Assembly (NCBI GenBank): GCA_002339265.1
Contig: DDKG01000243.1
Coordinates: 1 to 9,783, forward strand
Length of the DNA: 9,783 nt
Source of the DNA: Massilia sp. UBA2604
Lineage (GTDB): Bacteria > Pseudomonadota > Gammaproteobacteria > Burkholderiales > Burkholderiaceae_D
Direction of reading: 5' to 3'
The translations under genes were made by a program, and so were the position numbers. Positions 1 through 7,246 of the stretch are shown piece by piece (the stretch's first letter is position 1; the number at the start of each line of letters is the position of its first letter). Below the pieces are notes generated by a model. It did not search any database, had not been told where the DNA came from, and saw nothing but the letters and a program-made list of their open reading frames with translations.

Positions 1-176
1 CTGTCCTTGGCGGCCGCGGGGCCGATCAGGACCGCCTCATCGCACACCGCGACGTGCTTGGCGCCGGCGTCCGCCTCGGAATACACGGCGACGGTACGAA
101 TACCCATGCGGCGCGCGGTGGCGGCGACACGGCAGGCGATTTCGCCACGGTTGGCGATGAGGATCTTGGTGAACAT
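1..176 (-). CDS. liuD: Acyl-CoA carboxylase biotin-carboxylase subunit, N-terminus (probable methylcrotonyl-CoA carboxylase alpha), partial
   Basis: Only the first 58 codons are present; the gene continues past position 1. The protein opens [16 protein letters not shown], followed by TVAVYSEAD at residues 28-36 and [10 protein letters not shown] at about 46-55. This is the standard start of the biotin-carboxylase N-terminal domain of the biotin-carrying subunits of acyl-CoA carboxylases. In the family this domain carboxylates biotin with ATP and bicarbonate, and a biotinyl-lysine domain lies at the far C-terminus, outside this window. The start alone does not separate methylcrotonyl-CoA from propionyl-CoA or acetyl-CoA carboxylase. 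I favour methylcrotonyl-CoA carboxylase because liuB and liuC lie upstream on the same strand. The ATG at 176-174 is the obvious start, but its ribosome-binding site is weak (only A-rich sequence such as GAAAG nearby). It lies 212 nt beyond bioB, so it may not be expressed like the tightly packed genes before it. Confidence 0.88.
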   Translation of the reverse strand, partial: MFTKILIANRGEIACRVAATARRMGIRTVAVYSEADAGAKHVAVCDEAVLIGPAAAKD

Positions 177-213
177 GCGCTTTATCTTTCGCTTATGGTT
201 GTTCGGGATTGGT

Positions 214-235
214 GCGGCTGTGTCTCCCCAGCCGC
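214..235. repeat. 7-bp stem-loop upstream of liuD
   Basis: GCGGCTG (214-220) and CAGCCGC (229-235) are perfect reverse complements around an 8-nt loop. The hairpin ends 37 nt before the liuD start codon. No T-run follows on the minus strand, so it is not a standard intrinsic terminator. In the leader of liuD it could affect read-through or mRNA stability, but a 7-bp GC-rich stem can arise by chance in DNA of this composition. Confidence 0.35.
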
Positions 236-260
236 CGTGCATCGTTACCGCTCGATCTCT

Positions 261-378
261 CGTCGTTCCCGCCCTCGCCGGGCGCCTTGGCGGGAACCTA
301 AGTCGTTTGCGTTGCCATTCGTGTCGAACGTAGTGGCTGCGCCAGCAAACTTGGGTTCCCGCCTCCGCGGGAACGACG
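261..378. repeat. REPIN/MITE-like double palindromic intergenic element
   Basis: This 118-bp element fills most of the bioB-liuD gap. Its outer ends are perfect 12-bp inverted repeats, CGTCGTTCCCGC (261-272) and GCGGGAACGACG (367-378). Inner arms GGCGGGAACCTAAGT (289-303) and ACTTGGGTTCCCGCC (349-363) are complementary with one mismatch. Each half also folds by itself: GTTCCCGCC (265-273) with GGCGGGAAC (289-297), and GTTCCCGC (355-362) with GCGGGAAC (367-374). A third pair, GTTTGC (305-310) and GCAAAC (345-350), continues the long fold. Two REP-like hairpins in inverted orientation make up the known REPIN/BIME architecture, usually dispersed in many copies by a RAYT transposase. The structure is seen directly; mobility and copy number are inference. 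In the mRNA it would follow the bioB stop and could protect upstream mRNA ends or reduce read-through into liuD. Confidence 0.75.
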
Positions 379-388
379 TGGTGGTGTG

Positions 389-1423
389 TTAGCAGCCGCA
401 GGCTTCCTTCTGCACCGAATCCAGCGTGGCGGCGCGCGTCTTGAGGCCCAGCTTCTCGAGCAGCACGCGGTCATCATCCGCTTCCGGATTGTCGGTGGTG
501 AGCAGCTTGTCGCCGTAGAAGATCGAGTTGGCGCCGGCCATGAAGCACATTGCCTGCACCGCTTCGCCCAGCTCGCGGCGGCCCGCCGACAGGCGTACGC
601 GCGCCAGCGGCATGGTGATGCGCGCCACCGCGATGGTGCGCACGAACTCGATCGGGTCCAGCTTGTCCATGCCGTGCAGCGGCGTGCCCTCGACCTGCAC
701 CAGGTGGTTGACCGGTACCGATTCCGGATACGGATTCAGGTTGGCCAGCTGGGCGATCAGGCCGGCGCGCTGTTCGCGCGTCTCGCCCATGCCGACGATG
801 CCGCCGCAGCAGACCTTCAGGCCCGCTTCGCGCACGCGGCCCAGCGTGTCCAGGCGGTCCTGGTATTCGCGGGTTGAAATCACGTTGTTATAGAAATCTG
901 GCGCGGTATCGATATTGTGGTTGTAGTAATCGAGACCCGCTTTCTTCAGCTGCTCGGCCTGGCCGGCCTCCAGCATGCCCAGCGTGGCGCAGGTTTCCAT
1001 GCCCAGCGCCTTCACTTCGCGCACCATGGTCTCGACCTTTTCCATGTCGCGCTCTTTCGGGCTGCGCCATGCCGCGCCCATGCAGAAGCGGGTCGCGCCG
1101 CTGGCTTTCGCCGCGCGCGCCGCATCCAGCACGGTGTCGATGTCGAGGATCTTCTTGGCTTCGACGCCGGTGTCATAGCGCGCAGCCTGCGGGCAGTAGC
1201 CGCAGTCTTCCTCGCAGCCGCCGGTCTTGATCGACAGCAGGGTGGCCAGCTCGACGTCGCCGTCCGGGAAGTGCTCGCGGTGCAGGCTCGAGGCGCGGTG
1301 CATCAGTTCGGGGAAAGGCAGCTCGAACAGCGCGAGCACGTCGGCCAGCGGCCAGGTCGCATTCTCGGCAGGCTTGATGGCGGCCGCAGGGCGGTGCAGG
1401 GCGATGGTGTTCATATCGGACAT
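389..1423 (-). CDS. bioB: Biotin synthase (radical SAM)
   Basis: BioB inserts sulfur into dethiobiotin to form biotin, using S-adenosylmethionine and two iron-sulfur clusters. It is the last pathway step. The 344-residue protein has the radical-SAM 4Fe-4S motif CxxxCxxC at C70, C74 and C77. All residues I recall as 2Fe-2S ligands in E. coli BioB are present at a constant +17 offset: C114 in RFCMGAAW, C145 in METCATLG, C205 in KVCCGGIVG and R277 in VRLSAGR. The protein ends in KEACGC, with two more cysteines. The ATG at 1423 is chosen because a good Shine-Dalgarno, GAAGGA (1430-1435), sits 6 nt upstream. The frame stays open for another 55 codons, but those lie inside bioD and encode Arg-rich out-of-frame sequence. 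It starts 10 nt after the bioD stop, and that stop codon overlaps its ribosome-binding site, so it should be co-transcribed and probably coupled. Confidence 0.97.
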   Translation of the reverse strand: MSDMNTIALHRPAAAIKPAENATWPLADVLALFELPFPELMHRASSLHREHFPDGDVELATLLSIKTGGCEEDCGYCPQAARYDTGVEAKKILDIDTVLDAARAAKASGATRFCMGAAWRSPKERDMEKVETMVREVKALGMETCATLGMLEAGQAEQLKKAGLDYYNHNIDTAPDFYNNVISTREYQDRLDTLGRVREAGLKVCCGGIVGMGETREQRAGLIAQLANLNPYPESVPVNHLVQVEGTPLHGMDKLDPIEFVRTIAVARITMPLARVRLSAGRRELGEAVQAMCFMAGANSIFYGDKLLTTDNPEADDDRVLLEKLGLKTRAATLDSVQKEACGC

Positions 1424-1429
1424 AGTGGT

Positions 1430-1435
1430 TCCTTC
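1430..1435 (-). promoter_or_regulatory. Ribosome-binding site that fixes the bioB start
   Basis: Read on the minus strand this is GAAGGA, six bases before the bioB ATG. The last two bases of the site are shared with the bioD stop codon TGA (1434-1436). Ribosomes ending bioD thus finish on the bioB ribosome-binding site, which favours reinitiation. Confidence 0.75.
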
Positions 1436-2261
1436 AGGACTTGCCTCGCGTGGACGGCCATCCCGGCAGTCCAGCGAGATCGATGAATTCGGCCGCCGCG
1501 GCGGCCGTCGGTGTTTGCAGGCGCGGCACGCGGCCCAGCAGCGGCGCCGGGATGCGCTGTGCCAGCGCCTCGATGTTTTCCTGTTCAAAGCGCATGTTCG
1601 GGTCGGCCGTGTTGGCGACCCAGCCCGCCAGCACCAGGCCGCGCGCCACGATCGCTTCGACCGTGAGCAGGGCGTGGCTGATGCAGCCCAGGCGCATGCC
1701 GACCACCAGGATCACCGGCAGGTTCAGTTGCGCGGCCAGGTCGGCGCTGTCGAAGTCGTCGTTGAACGGCACCCGGAAGCCGCCCACGCCCTCGACCACG
1801 ACCGCGTCGGACGCAGCCTGGATCTCGGCGAAGGCGGCGATGATCGGCGCCGATTCGATGGTGACGTTTTCGAGCGCGGCGGCGATGTGCGGCGCCGCCG
1901 GTTCGCGCAGCATATAGGGCGTGGTGATCGACGAAGGCAGGTGCACGTTACCCGCGTTGAACAGCATGTCGGCGTCGTCGTTATGCAGTTCGCCATCGCG
2001 CAGTTCGGCGCCGGCCGCCACCGGCTTCATGCCGCAGGCGCGCACGCCGCTGCTTGCCAGCTTGTGCAGGATGGCGCTCGACACCAGCGTCTTGCCGATC
2101 TCGGTGTCGGTGCCGGTGACGAAGCAGGCGAAGCGCGGGGCCAGGCCGTCGATGGCGCGCGCCTCGAGCTCCGGCTCCAGCGCCGGCTCGTCAAGATCGG
2201 CCTGCGGCAGCACGGGCGGCGGTGCGGCGATCGGGTCGTCGGTTTCGTTCAAATTCTTCAT
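1434..2261 (-). CDS. bioD: Dethiobiotin synthetase with N-terminal extension
   Basis: BioD closes the ureido ring of dethiobiotin from 7,8-diaminopelargonic acid with CO2 and ATP. The 275-residue protein has the P-loop GTDTEIGKT at 50-58, the conserved lysine of MKPVAAG at K79 (equivalent to the catalytic Lys of KPVASG in E. coli BioD), EGVGG at 157-161, [20 protein letters not shown] at 181-200 and the nucleotide-site motif WVANT at 214-218. It is odd in carrying about 43 residues before the core FACFVTGTD, where E. coli BioD has only a few. That stretch is rich in Pro and acidic residues (8 Pro and 10 Asp/Glu by count). The start is nevertheless well supported: ATG 2261-2259 overlaps the bioF stop as ATGA, and GGAAAG sits 6 nt upstream. 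The only other initiator I see is an in-frame GTG at residue 17; none lies close to the core. Confidence 0.95.
   Translation of the reverse strand: MKNLNETDDPIAAPPPVLPQADLDEPALEPELEARAIDGLAPRFACFVTGTDTEIGKTLVSSAILHKLASSGVRACGMKPVAAGAELRDGELHNDDADMLFNAGNVHLPSSITTPYMLREPAAPHIAAALENVTIESAPIIAAFAEIQAASDAVVVEGVGGFRVPFNDDFDSADLAAQLNLPVILVVGMRLGCISHALLTVEAIVARGLVLAGWVANTADPNMRFEQENIEALAQRIPAPLLGRVPRLQTPTAAAAAEFIDLAGLPGWPSTRGKS
2258..2261 (-). promoter_or_regulatory. ATGA stop-start overlap coupling bioF and bioD
   Basis: The bioF stop TGA (2260-2258) and the bioD start ATG (2261-2259) share two bases, a 4-nt ATGA overlap typical of translational coupling. A GGAAAG ribosome-binding site at 2268-2273, inside the last bioF codons, serves bioD. 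Confidence 0.85.
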
Positions 2262-3442
2262 TGGGCCCTTTCCAGTTCATTGAGCGCCTGCGTCAGTTGC
2301 GCGACATCGTCGATGCCGTGGGCGGCCGACAAGGTGACGCGCAGGCGCGCCGTGCCCGGCGCCACGGTCGGCGGGCGGATCGCCGGCACCCACAGGCCCT
2401 GCTCGTGCAGGGCGGCGGAGGCGCGCAGCGCATCGTCGTTGCTGCCGATAATGACGGGCTGGATCGCGGTGCTCGATGCCGCCAGTTCCCAACGTTGGAA
2501 ATCCAGCGATTCGCGCAACTGCCCGATGAGCCCCTTCAGGTGGGCGCGTCGCTTTTCGCCCTCGGCGCCGCCAATGATATCAAGGCTGGCGAGCAGGGCA
2601 TGCGCAAGCGCCGGTGCACAGGCCGTCGTGTAGATGTAGGGGCGGGCGCGCTGGATCATCAATTCGATCACGCTGGCATGCGCCGCGACGAAGGCGCCGC
2701 CGACGCCGGCCGCTTTTCCAAGGGTGCCCATATATACCAGGTTGGGCGAGCGCAGGCCGAAGTGTTCGAGTGCGCCGCGGCCATGCTGGCCCAGCACGCC
2801 GAAGCCGTGGGCGTCGTCGACCACCAGCCAGGCGCCATGGCGTTCGCACACGGCCAGCAGTTGCGGCAGCGGGGCCAGGTTGCCGTCCATGCTGAACACG
2901 CTGTCGGTGACGACGATCTTCGTGGCGGCGCTGCTGGCTTGCAGTTGCGCGTCGAGCGCGTCGACGTCGCCATGCGGGTAGACCGTGACGCCGGCCTTGG
3001 CAAGGCGGGCGCCGTCGATCAGCGAGGCGTGGTTCAGCTCCTCCGAGAAGATCGTCGCGTCGGCATCCAGGCCCAGCGCGGTCAGGATCGCGAGGTTGGC
3101 CATATAGCCGGTGCACAGCGTCAGCGCGCGCGCCTGTTCCAGGTGCGGCGCCATCCATTCGGCCAGGCGTTCTTCCAGCAGGTGATGCGCGCGGCCATGG
3201 CCCGAGACCAGGTGCGAGGCGCCGCTGCCGGCGCCATACATCGATGCGCCTTCGCGCAGCGCCTCGATCACCTGCGGGTGGGATGCCAGGCCAAGGTAGT
3301 CGTTGCTGCAAAACGCCAGCAGTTCGCGGCCATCGACGACCTGGCGCGGCGCGCAGGCGCCGTCGGTCACGCGGCGGCGGCGCACCAGGCTGTGGGCGGC
3401 GAGGGCGTCGAGCTTGCGCTCGATGTCGGCGATCAGCTTCAT
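2258..3442 (-). CDS. bioF: 8-amino-7-oxononanoate synthase
   Basis: BioF condenses a pimeloyl thioester (ACP or CoA) with L-alanine, releasing CO2, to give 8-amino-7-oxononanoate. It is a PLP enzyme of the alpha-oxoamine synthase family. The protein has 394 residues, near the usual length of about 385. Recognisable parts are [13 protein letters not shown] at 44-56, [17 protein letters not shown] at 80-96, NHAS at 137-140, [12 protein letters not shown] at 207-218 (Asp and His contacting PLP), the Schiff-base lysine K243 in [12 protein letters not shown], and the C-terminal [20 protein letters not shown] block. The ATG at 3442 is separated from the bioA stop by only 2 nt and has a weak ribosome-binding site (GCGGG), so it is probably translated mainly by ribosomes finishing bioA. 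It overlaps bioD by 4 nt downstream. Confidence 0.97.
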   Translation of the reverse strand: MKLIADIERKLDALAAHSLVRRRRVTDGACAPRQVVDGRELLAFCSNDYLGLASHPQVIEALREGASMYGAGSGASHLVSGHGRAHHLLEERLAEWMAPHLEQARALTLCTGYMANLAILTALGLDADATIFSEELNHASLIDGARLAKAGVTVYPHGDVDALDAQLQASSAATKIVVTDSVFSMDGNLAPLPQLLAVCERHGAWLVVDDAHGFGVLGQHGRGALEHFGLRSPNLVYMGTLGKAAGVGGAFVAAHASVIELMIQRARPYIYTTACAPALAHALLASLDIIGGAEGEKRRAHLKGLIGQLRESLDFQRWELAASSTAIQPVIIGSNDDALRASAALHEQGLWVPAIRPPTVAPGTARLRVTLSAAHGIDDVAQLTQALNELERAQ

Positions 3443-3444
3443 GG

Positions 3445-4785
3445 TTAACCCGCGATCACCGACTCGAAGGTCTTGAGCGTGCGCGCGGCCAGGCCGGCGA
3501 CGTCTTCGTCATCCAGCACATACGGCGGCATCAGGTAGACGGTGCGACCGATCGGGCGCAGCAGTAGTTCGTTCTCGACCGCGGTGCTGAAGAAGCGGCG
3601 CGAGAAGGTCGAGGCGCGATCCTTGTCCGGTTCGATGGCGTCGAACGCGAAGATCATGCCGCGCTGGCGGAAGTGGCGCGCGCGCTCGTGTTCGGCCAGC
3701 GGCGCCAGCGCGATCGTCATCTTGGTCGCCAGCTCGCGGTTGCGGTTCAGTACATCGTCTTCTTCGAAGATGTCGAGCGTGGCCAGCGCCGCGCGGCAGG
3801 CCAGCGGATTGCCGGTGTACGAATGCGAGTGCAGGAAGCCGCGCGTGATGTCTTCGCTGTAGAAGGCTTGATAGATATCGTCGCGGGTGAGCACCAGCGA
3901 CAGCGGCAGGTAGCCGCCGCTGATGCCTTTCGATAGGCACATGAAGTCTGGCCAGATCGACGCCTGTTCGCAGGCGAAGAAGGTGCCGGTGCGGCCGCAG
4001 CCGACCGCGATCTCGTCGGCGATCAGGTGCACGTGGTGCTGGTCGCACAGGTCGCGCAGCAGTTTGAGGTAGAGCGGGTCGTACATCGCCATGCCGGTCG
4101 CGCACTGCACCAGCGGTTCGACGATGATGGCGGCTATTCTTTCGCCGCGCTGCTCGAACAACTCTTTCACTTCCAGGATCGCGCGGCGCGCTACGTCCTG
4201 GGCGGTTTCACCTTCCGCCGCGTTGCGCGCATCCGGTGCGCTCACCACATGCGAGGCGCGCAGCAGCGGGCCGTAGGCATCCTTGAACAGCGGGACGTCG
4301 GTGACCGACAGCGCGCCGATGGTCTCGCCATGGTAGCTGCCCTGCAGGCAGACAAATTCCTGTTTTGTCGACTTGCCGGCATTGCGCCAGGCGTGGAAGC
4401 TCATCTTCATCGCGATCTCGACCGCCGATGCGCCGTCCGAGGCGAAGGTAGCGTGGCCCAGCGCATGGCCGGTCAGCTTCGACAGGCGCTCGGCCAGCTC
4501 GACCACCGGCGCATGCGTGAAGCCGGCCAGCATCGCATGTTCCAGCTTGTCCAGCTGGTCTTTCAGCGCCGCGTTGATGCGCGGGTTGGCGTGGCCGAAC
4601 ATATTGACCCACCACGAACTGATGCCGTCCAGGTAGCGCTTGCCGTCGTAATCGAACAGCCACGGGCCCTTGCCATGGCTGACCGCGATCAGCGGCACCT
4701 CCTCGTGGTGCTGCATCTGGGTGCAGGGATGCCATACGCTGCGCAGGCTGCGCGCGATCCACTCGGAGGAGGTCGATTGAGTCAC
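3445..4785 (-). CDS. bioA: Adenosylmethionine-8-amino-7-oxononanoate aminotransferase, GTG start
   Basis: BioA makes 7,8-diaminopelargonic acid from 8-amino-7-oxononanoate with S-adenosylmethionine as amino donor. It is a class III PLP aminotransferase. With the chosen start it has 446 residues (E. coli BioA about 430). Landmarks: VWHPCTQM at 17-24, DGISSWWVNMFGH at 53-65 with the substrate-pocket WW pair (W58, W59), GSYHGETIGA at 149-158 with the BioA tyrosine Y151, LIADEIAVGCGRTG at 254-267 (D257 for the PLP ring nitrogen), Schiff-base K286 in FMCLSKGISGGYLPL, and HSHSYTGNPLACRAAL at 319-334. No ATG lies between the upstream stop and the conserved HPCTQM block. The start is therefore GTG 4785-4783, with GGAAA (4792-4796) six bases upstream. 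A longer open frame to 4917 runs inside liuC out of frame and is rejected. It lies 16 nt after liuC and 2 nt before bioF. Confidence 0.96.
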   Translation of the reverse strand: MTQSTSSEWIARSLRSVWHPCTQMQHHEEVPLIAVSHGKGPWLFDYDGKRYLDGISSWWVNMFGHANPRINAALKDQLDKLEHAMLAGFTHAPVVELAERLSKLTGHALGHATFASDGASAVEIAMKMSFHAWRNAGKSTKQEFVCLQGSYHGETIGALSVTDVPLFKDAYGPLLRASHVVSAPDARNAAEGETAQDVARRAILEVKELFEQRGERIAAIIVEPLVQCATGMAMYDPLYLKLLRDLCDQHHVHLIADEIAVGCGRTGTFFACEQASIWPDFMCLSKGISGGYLPLSLVLTRDDIYQAFYSEDITRGFLHSHSYTGNPLACRAALATLDIFEEDDVLNRNRELATKMTIALAPLAEHERARHFRQRGMIFAFDAIEPDKDRASTFSRRFFSTAVENELLLRPIGRTVYLMPPYVLDDEDVAGLAARTLKTFESVIAG

Positions 4786-4791
4786 TTCAGG

Positions 4792-4796
4792 TTTCC
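4792..4796 (-). promoter_or_regulatory. Ribosome-binding site supporting the bioA GTG start
   Basis: GGAAA on the minus strand lies 6 nt before the GTG at 4785. Together with the lack of any ATG before the conserved HPCTQM block, it decides the start of bioA. Confidence 0.55.
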
Positions 4797-4836
4797 AATA
4801 TCTATATTTGTAGCCATGTGGGCTTGCGTTTTTCAA
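4797..4836 (-). promoter_or_regulatory. Candidate internal bioA promoter with overlapping AT-rich palindrome
   Basis: On the minus strand, TTGAAA (4836-4831) matches the sigma-70 -35 consensus at 5 of 6 positions. After an 18-nt spacer comes TACAAA (4812-4807), which matches -10 at 4 of 6. Initiation would fall near 4800, about 15 nt before the bioA GTG. The palindrome AATAT-CT-ATATT (4797-4808) covers the -10 and start-site area; its central ten bases match TTATCTATAA, the BioR box as I remember it, at 8 of 10 positions. The elements lie in the last codons of liuC, an unusually AT-rich pocket in GC-rich DNA. Promoter activity and the choice of regulator are inference. Confidence 0.3.
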
Positions 4837-5590
4837 GGAAGGAAGCCACGCCTTCGCGCCCTTCCAATGAGGCGCGGATGGCGGCGATGCGGCTGGCGGT
4901 ATCCAGCAGCAGCGCATCGTCGACCGTCTTGCCGACGGTGTCGCGCACCAGCGTCTTGGCTTCCTTCACGGCGTTCGGGCTGTTGTTGACCAAGGACTTG
5001 ACGATGCCGGCGACTGTCGAATCCAGCGCGTCAAGCGCCACCACTTCATGCGCGAAACCGATGCGGCGCGCTTGCGCCGCATCGAAGCGTTCGGCCGTCA
5101 AAAAGTAGCGGCGCGCGGCCTGTTCGCCCATGGCCTTGATCACGTAAGGCGAGATGGTAGCCGGAATCAGGCCGAGCTTCACTTCGGACAGGCAAAAACC
5201 GGCATTCTCGCTGGCGACGACGATGTCGCAGGCGGCCACCAGGCCCATGCCGCCGGCGTAGCAGTCGCCCTGCACCTTGGCCACGGTGGGCTTCGGACAC
5301 AGGTAGATCGTGCGCAGCATGTCGGCCAGGCGCAGCGCGTCTTCCTGGTTTTCCTCATGCGAGTAGCCGGCCATCTTCTTCATCCAGTTCAGGTCCGCGC
5401 CGGCACAGAAGGCCGGGCCGTTCGCGGCCAGGACGATGGCGCGCACCGTGTCGCTCCTGCCCAGTTCATCGAAGGCCAGCGCCAGTTCGGCGATCGCGTG
5501 TTCGTTGAAGGCGTTGCGCAGGTCGGGCCGGTCCAGGGTGACGGTGGCCACCTTGTCGGCAATCGCGATGGTGAGGGTCTGGTAGTCCAT
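4802..5590 (-). CDS. liuC: Enoyl-CoA hydratase/isomerase, probable methylglutaconyl-CoA hydratase
   Basis: This crotonase-fold protein of 262 residues probably hydrates 3-methylglutaconyl-CoA to HMG-CoA, the step after methylcrotonyl-CoA carboxylase in leucine breakdown. That role is inferred from its position directly after liuB and from family likeness. Visible motifs are VTLDRPDLRNAFNE at 17-30, the first oxyanion-hole segment FCAGADLNWM at 61-70, the second oxyanion region CYAGGMGLVAACD at 110-122, SEVKLGLIPATISPYV at 135-150 with the catalytic-type E136, and RRYFLTAERFDA at 160-171. The other crotonase glutamate (Glu144 in rat enoyl-CoA hydratase) is replaced by G116. Two ATGs are possible, 5596 and 5590. 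I prefer 5590 because GGGAG (5600-5604) is then 9 nt away rather than 3. The liuB stop is 14 nt upstream and bioA starts 16 nt downstream. The open frame continues far upstream inside liuB, but that part is out-of-frame sequence. Confidence 0.9.
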   Translation of the reverse strand: MDYQTLTIAIADKVATVTLDRPDLRNAFNEHAIAELALAFDELGRSDTVRAIVLAANGPAFCAGADLNWMKKMAGYSHEENQEDALRLADMLRTIYLCPKPTVAKVQGDCYAGGMGLVAACDIVVASENAGFCLSEVKLGLIPATISPYVIKAMGEQAARRYFLTAERFDAAQARRIGFAHEVVALDALDSTVAGIVKSLVNNSPNAVKEAKTLVRDTVGKTVDDALLLDTASRIAAIRASLEGREGVASFLEKRKPTWLQI

Positions 5591-5604
5591 GTTCATCTTC
5601 TCCC

Positions 5605-7212
5605 TTACATGCGGAACACGCCGAACTTGGTGTCCTCGATCGGCTTGTTCATCGCCGCCGAGAGGCCCAGGCCCAGCACCATGCGGGTGTCGCGCGGATC
5701 GATCACGCCATCGTCCCACAGGCGCGCGCTGGCGTAATACGGGTGGCCCTGGTGTTCGTACTGGTCCTTGATCGGCTGCTTGAATGCGGCTTCTTCTTCC
5801 GGCGACCACTGGCCACCCTTCGCCTCGATGCCATCGCGCTTGACGGTGGCCAGCACCGACGCCGCCTGGTCGCCACCCATCACCGAGATGCGCGCGTTGG
5901 GCCACATCCACAGGAAGCGCGGAGAAAACGCACGGCCGCACATGCCGTAGTTGCCGGCGCCGAAAGAGCCGCCGATGATGACAGTGAACTTCGGCACCGA
6001 GGCGGTGGCGACGGCGGTGACCATCTTGGCGCCGTTGCGGGCGATGCCTTCGTTTTCGTACTTGCGGCCGACCATGAAGCCGGTGATGTTCTGCAGGAAG
6101 ACGAGCGGGATCTTGCGCTGGCAGCACAGCTCGATGAAGTGGGCGCCTTTCAGCGCGGACTCCGAGAACAGGATGCCGTTGTTGGCGATGATGCCGACCT
6201 TCATGCCGTAGATATGGGCGAAACCGCACACCAGGGTCGTGCCGTAGCGGGCCTTGAACTCGTCGAACTCGCTGTTATCCACGACACGCGCGATCACCTC
6301 GCGCACGTCGAACGGCTTGCGGGTATCGACCGGGATCACGCCATACAGTTCTTCAGGGGCGTACTTCGGCTCGACGCTGTCGCGCAAGGCGCCTTGCATC
6401 GGTTTGACCCGGTTCAGGTTCGACACGATGGTGCGCGCCAATGCCAGCGCGTGCGGATCGTTCTGGGCCAGGTGGTCGGCTACGCCCGACAGACGGGTGT
6501 GGACGTCGCCGCCGCCCAGGTCTTCGGCGCTGACCACTTCGCCGGTCGCCGCCTTCACCAGCGGCGGGCCGCCGAGGAAGATCGTGCCTTGCTCCTTGAC
6601 GATGATCGACTCGTCGCTCATCGCCGGCACATAGGCGCCGCCCGCGGTGCACGAACCCATGACGACGGCGATCTGCGGGACGCCCTTGGCCGACAGATTG
6701 GCCTGGTTGTAGAAGATGCGGCCGAAGTGGTCGCGGTCGGGAAAGACGTCGTCCTGGTTCGGCAGGTTGGCGCCGCCCGAGTCGACCAGGTAAATGCAGG
6801 GCAGGTTGTTCTGTTCGGCGATCTCCTGGGCGCGCAGGTGTTTTTTCACCGTCATCGGGTAATAGGTGCCGCCCTTGACGGTGGCATCGTTACAGACGAT
6901 CACGCATTCCTGGCCAGAGACGCGGCCGATGCCGGTGATGATGCCGGCGCTGGGGGCGGCGCCGTCATACATCTCGTAGGCGGCCAGCTGGGAGAGCTCG
7001 AGGAAGGGCGTACCTGGATCGAGCAGGTGTTCGACGCGCTCGCGCGGCAGCAGCTTGCCGCGTGCAACGTGCTTGGCGCAGGCGGATTCGCCGCCGCCTT
7101 GCGCCAGCTGCGCGACACGCGCGCGCAAGTCGTCCACCACCGACTGCATCGCTGCGGCATTGGTCTTGAAATCCTCGCCGCGCGGGTTCAGTTTGCTCTC
7201 GATCTGGGGCAT
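5605..7212 (-). CDS. liuB: Methylcrotonyl-CoA carboxylase carboxyltransferase (beta) subunit
   Basis: This subunit transfers CO2 from carboxybiotin to 3-methylcrotonyl-CoA, giving 3-methylglutaconyl-CoA. It works with a biotin-carrying subunit, probably the gene starting at 176. The 535-residue length is typical of the family. The N-terminal crotonase-like domain includes [19 protein letters not shown] at 114-132, [13 protein letters not shown] at 141-153 and the oxyanion/acyl-CoA loop [16 protein letters not shown] at 186-201. The C-terminal domain has [20 protein letters not shown] at 344-363, [17 protein letters not shown] at 374-390 and [20 protein letters not shown] at 414-433. [17 protein letters not shown] favours methylcrotonyl- or geranyl-type over propionyl-CoA carboxylase beta. 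ATG 7212 is chosen because AGAGGA (7219-7224) sits 6 nt upstream; the frame is open 57 codons further, inside ychJ, without conservation. It begins 34 nt after ychJ. Confidence 0.96.
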   Translation of the reverse strand: MPQIESKLNPRGEDFKTNAAAMQSVVDDLRARVAQLAQGGGESACAKHVARGKLLPRERVEHLLDPGTPFLELSQLAAYEMYDGAAPSAGIITGIGRVSGQECVIVCNDATVKGGTYYPMTVKKHLRAQEIAEQNNLPCIYLVDSGGANLPNQDDVFPDRDHFGRIFYNQANLSAKGVPQIAVVMGSCTAGGAYVPAMSDESIIVKEQGTIFLGGPPLVKAATGEVVSAEDLGGGDVHTRLSGVADHLAQNDPHALALARTIVSNLNRVKPMQGALRDSVEPKYAPEELYGVIPVDTRKPFDVREVIARVVDNSEFDEFKARYGTTLVCGFAHIYGMKVGIIANNGILFSESALKGAHFIELCCQRKIPLVFLQNITGFMVGRKYENEGIARNGAKMVTAVATASVPKFTVIIGGSFGAGNYGMCGRAFSPRFLWMWPNARISVMGGDQAASVLATVKRDGIEAKGGQWSPEEEAAFKQPIKDQYEHQGHPYYASARLWDDGVIDPRDTRMVLGLGLSAAMNKPIEDTKFGVFRM

Positions 7213-7218
7213 GTGCCG

Positions 7219-7224
7219 TCCTCT
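7219..7224 (-). promoter_or_regulatory. Ribosome-binding site fixing the liuB start
   Basis: AGAGGA on the minus strand lies six bases before ATG 7212 and supports the 535-residue form of LiuB over the longer open frame reaching back into ychJ. Confidence 0.7.
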
Positions 7225-7246
7225 TGTCTCGTCGCCTCTTCGGCGC

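Noticed and set aside
1424..1588. A 55-residue N-terminal extension of BioB.
   Set aside because: It lies inside the bioD coding sequence, is Arg-rich out-of-frame translation, and the ATG at 1423 has a strong Shine-Dalgarno.
4786..4917. A longer BioA beginning at an upstream ATG.
   Set aside because: The added residues come from the liuC 3' end read in another frame; GTG 4785 with GGAAA upstream fits the family's N-terminus.
4802..6229. A 475-codon frame that looks like a fusion of an N-terminal domain to the enoyl-CoA hydratase.
   Set aside because: The first 213 codons are the out-of-frame reading of the liuB 3' half (Arg/His/Gly-rich, no motif). A good ribosome-binding site at 5600-5604 marks the real liuC start, and liuB is intact in its own frame.
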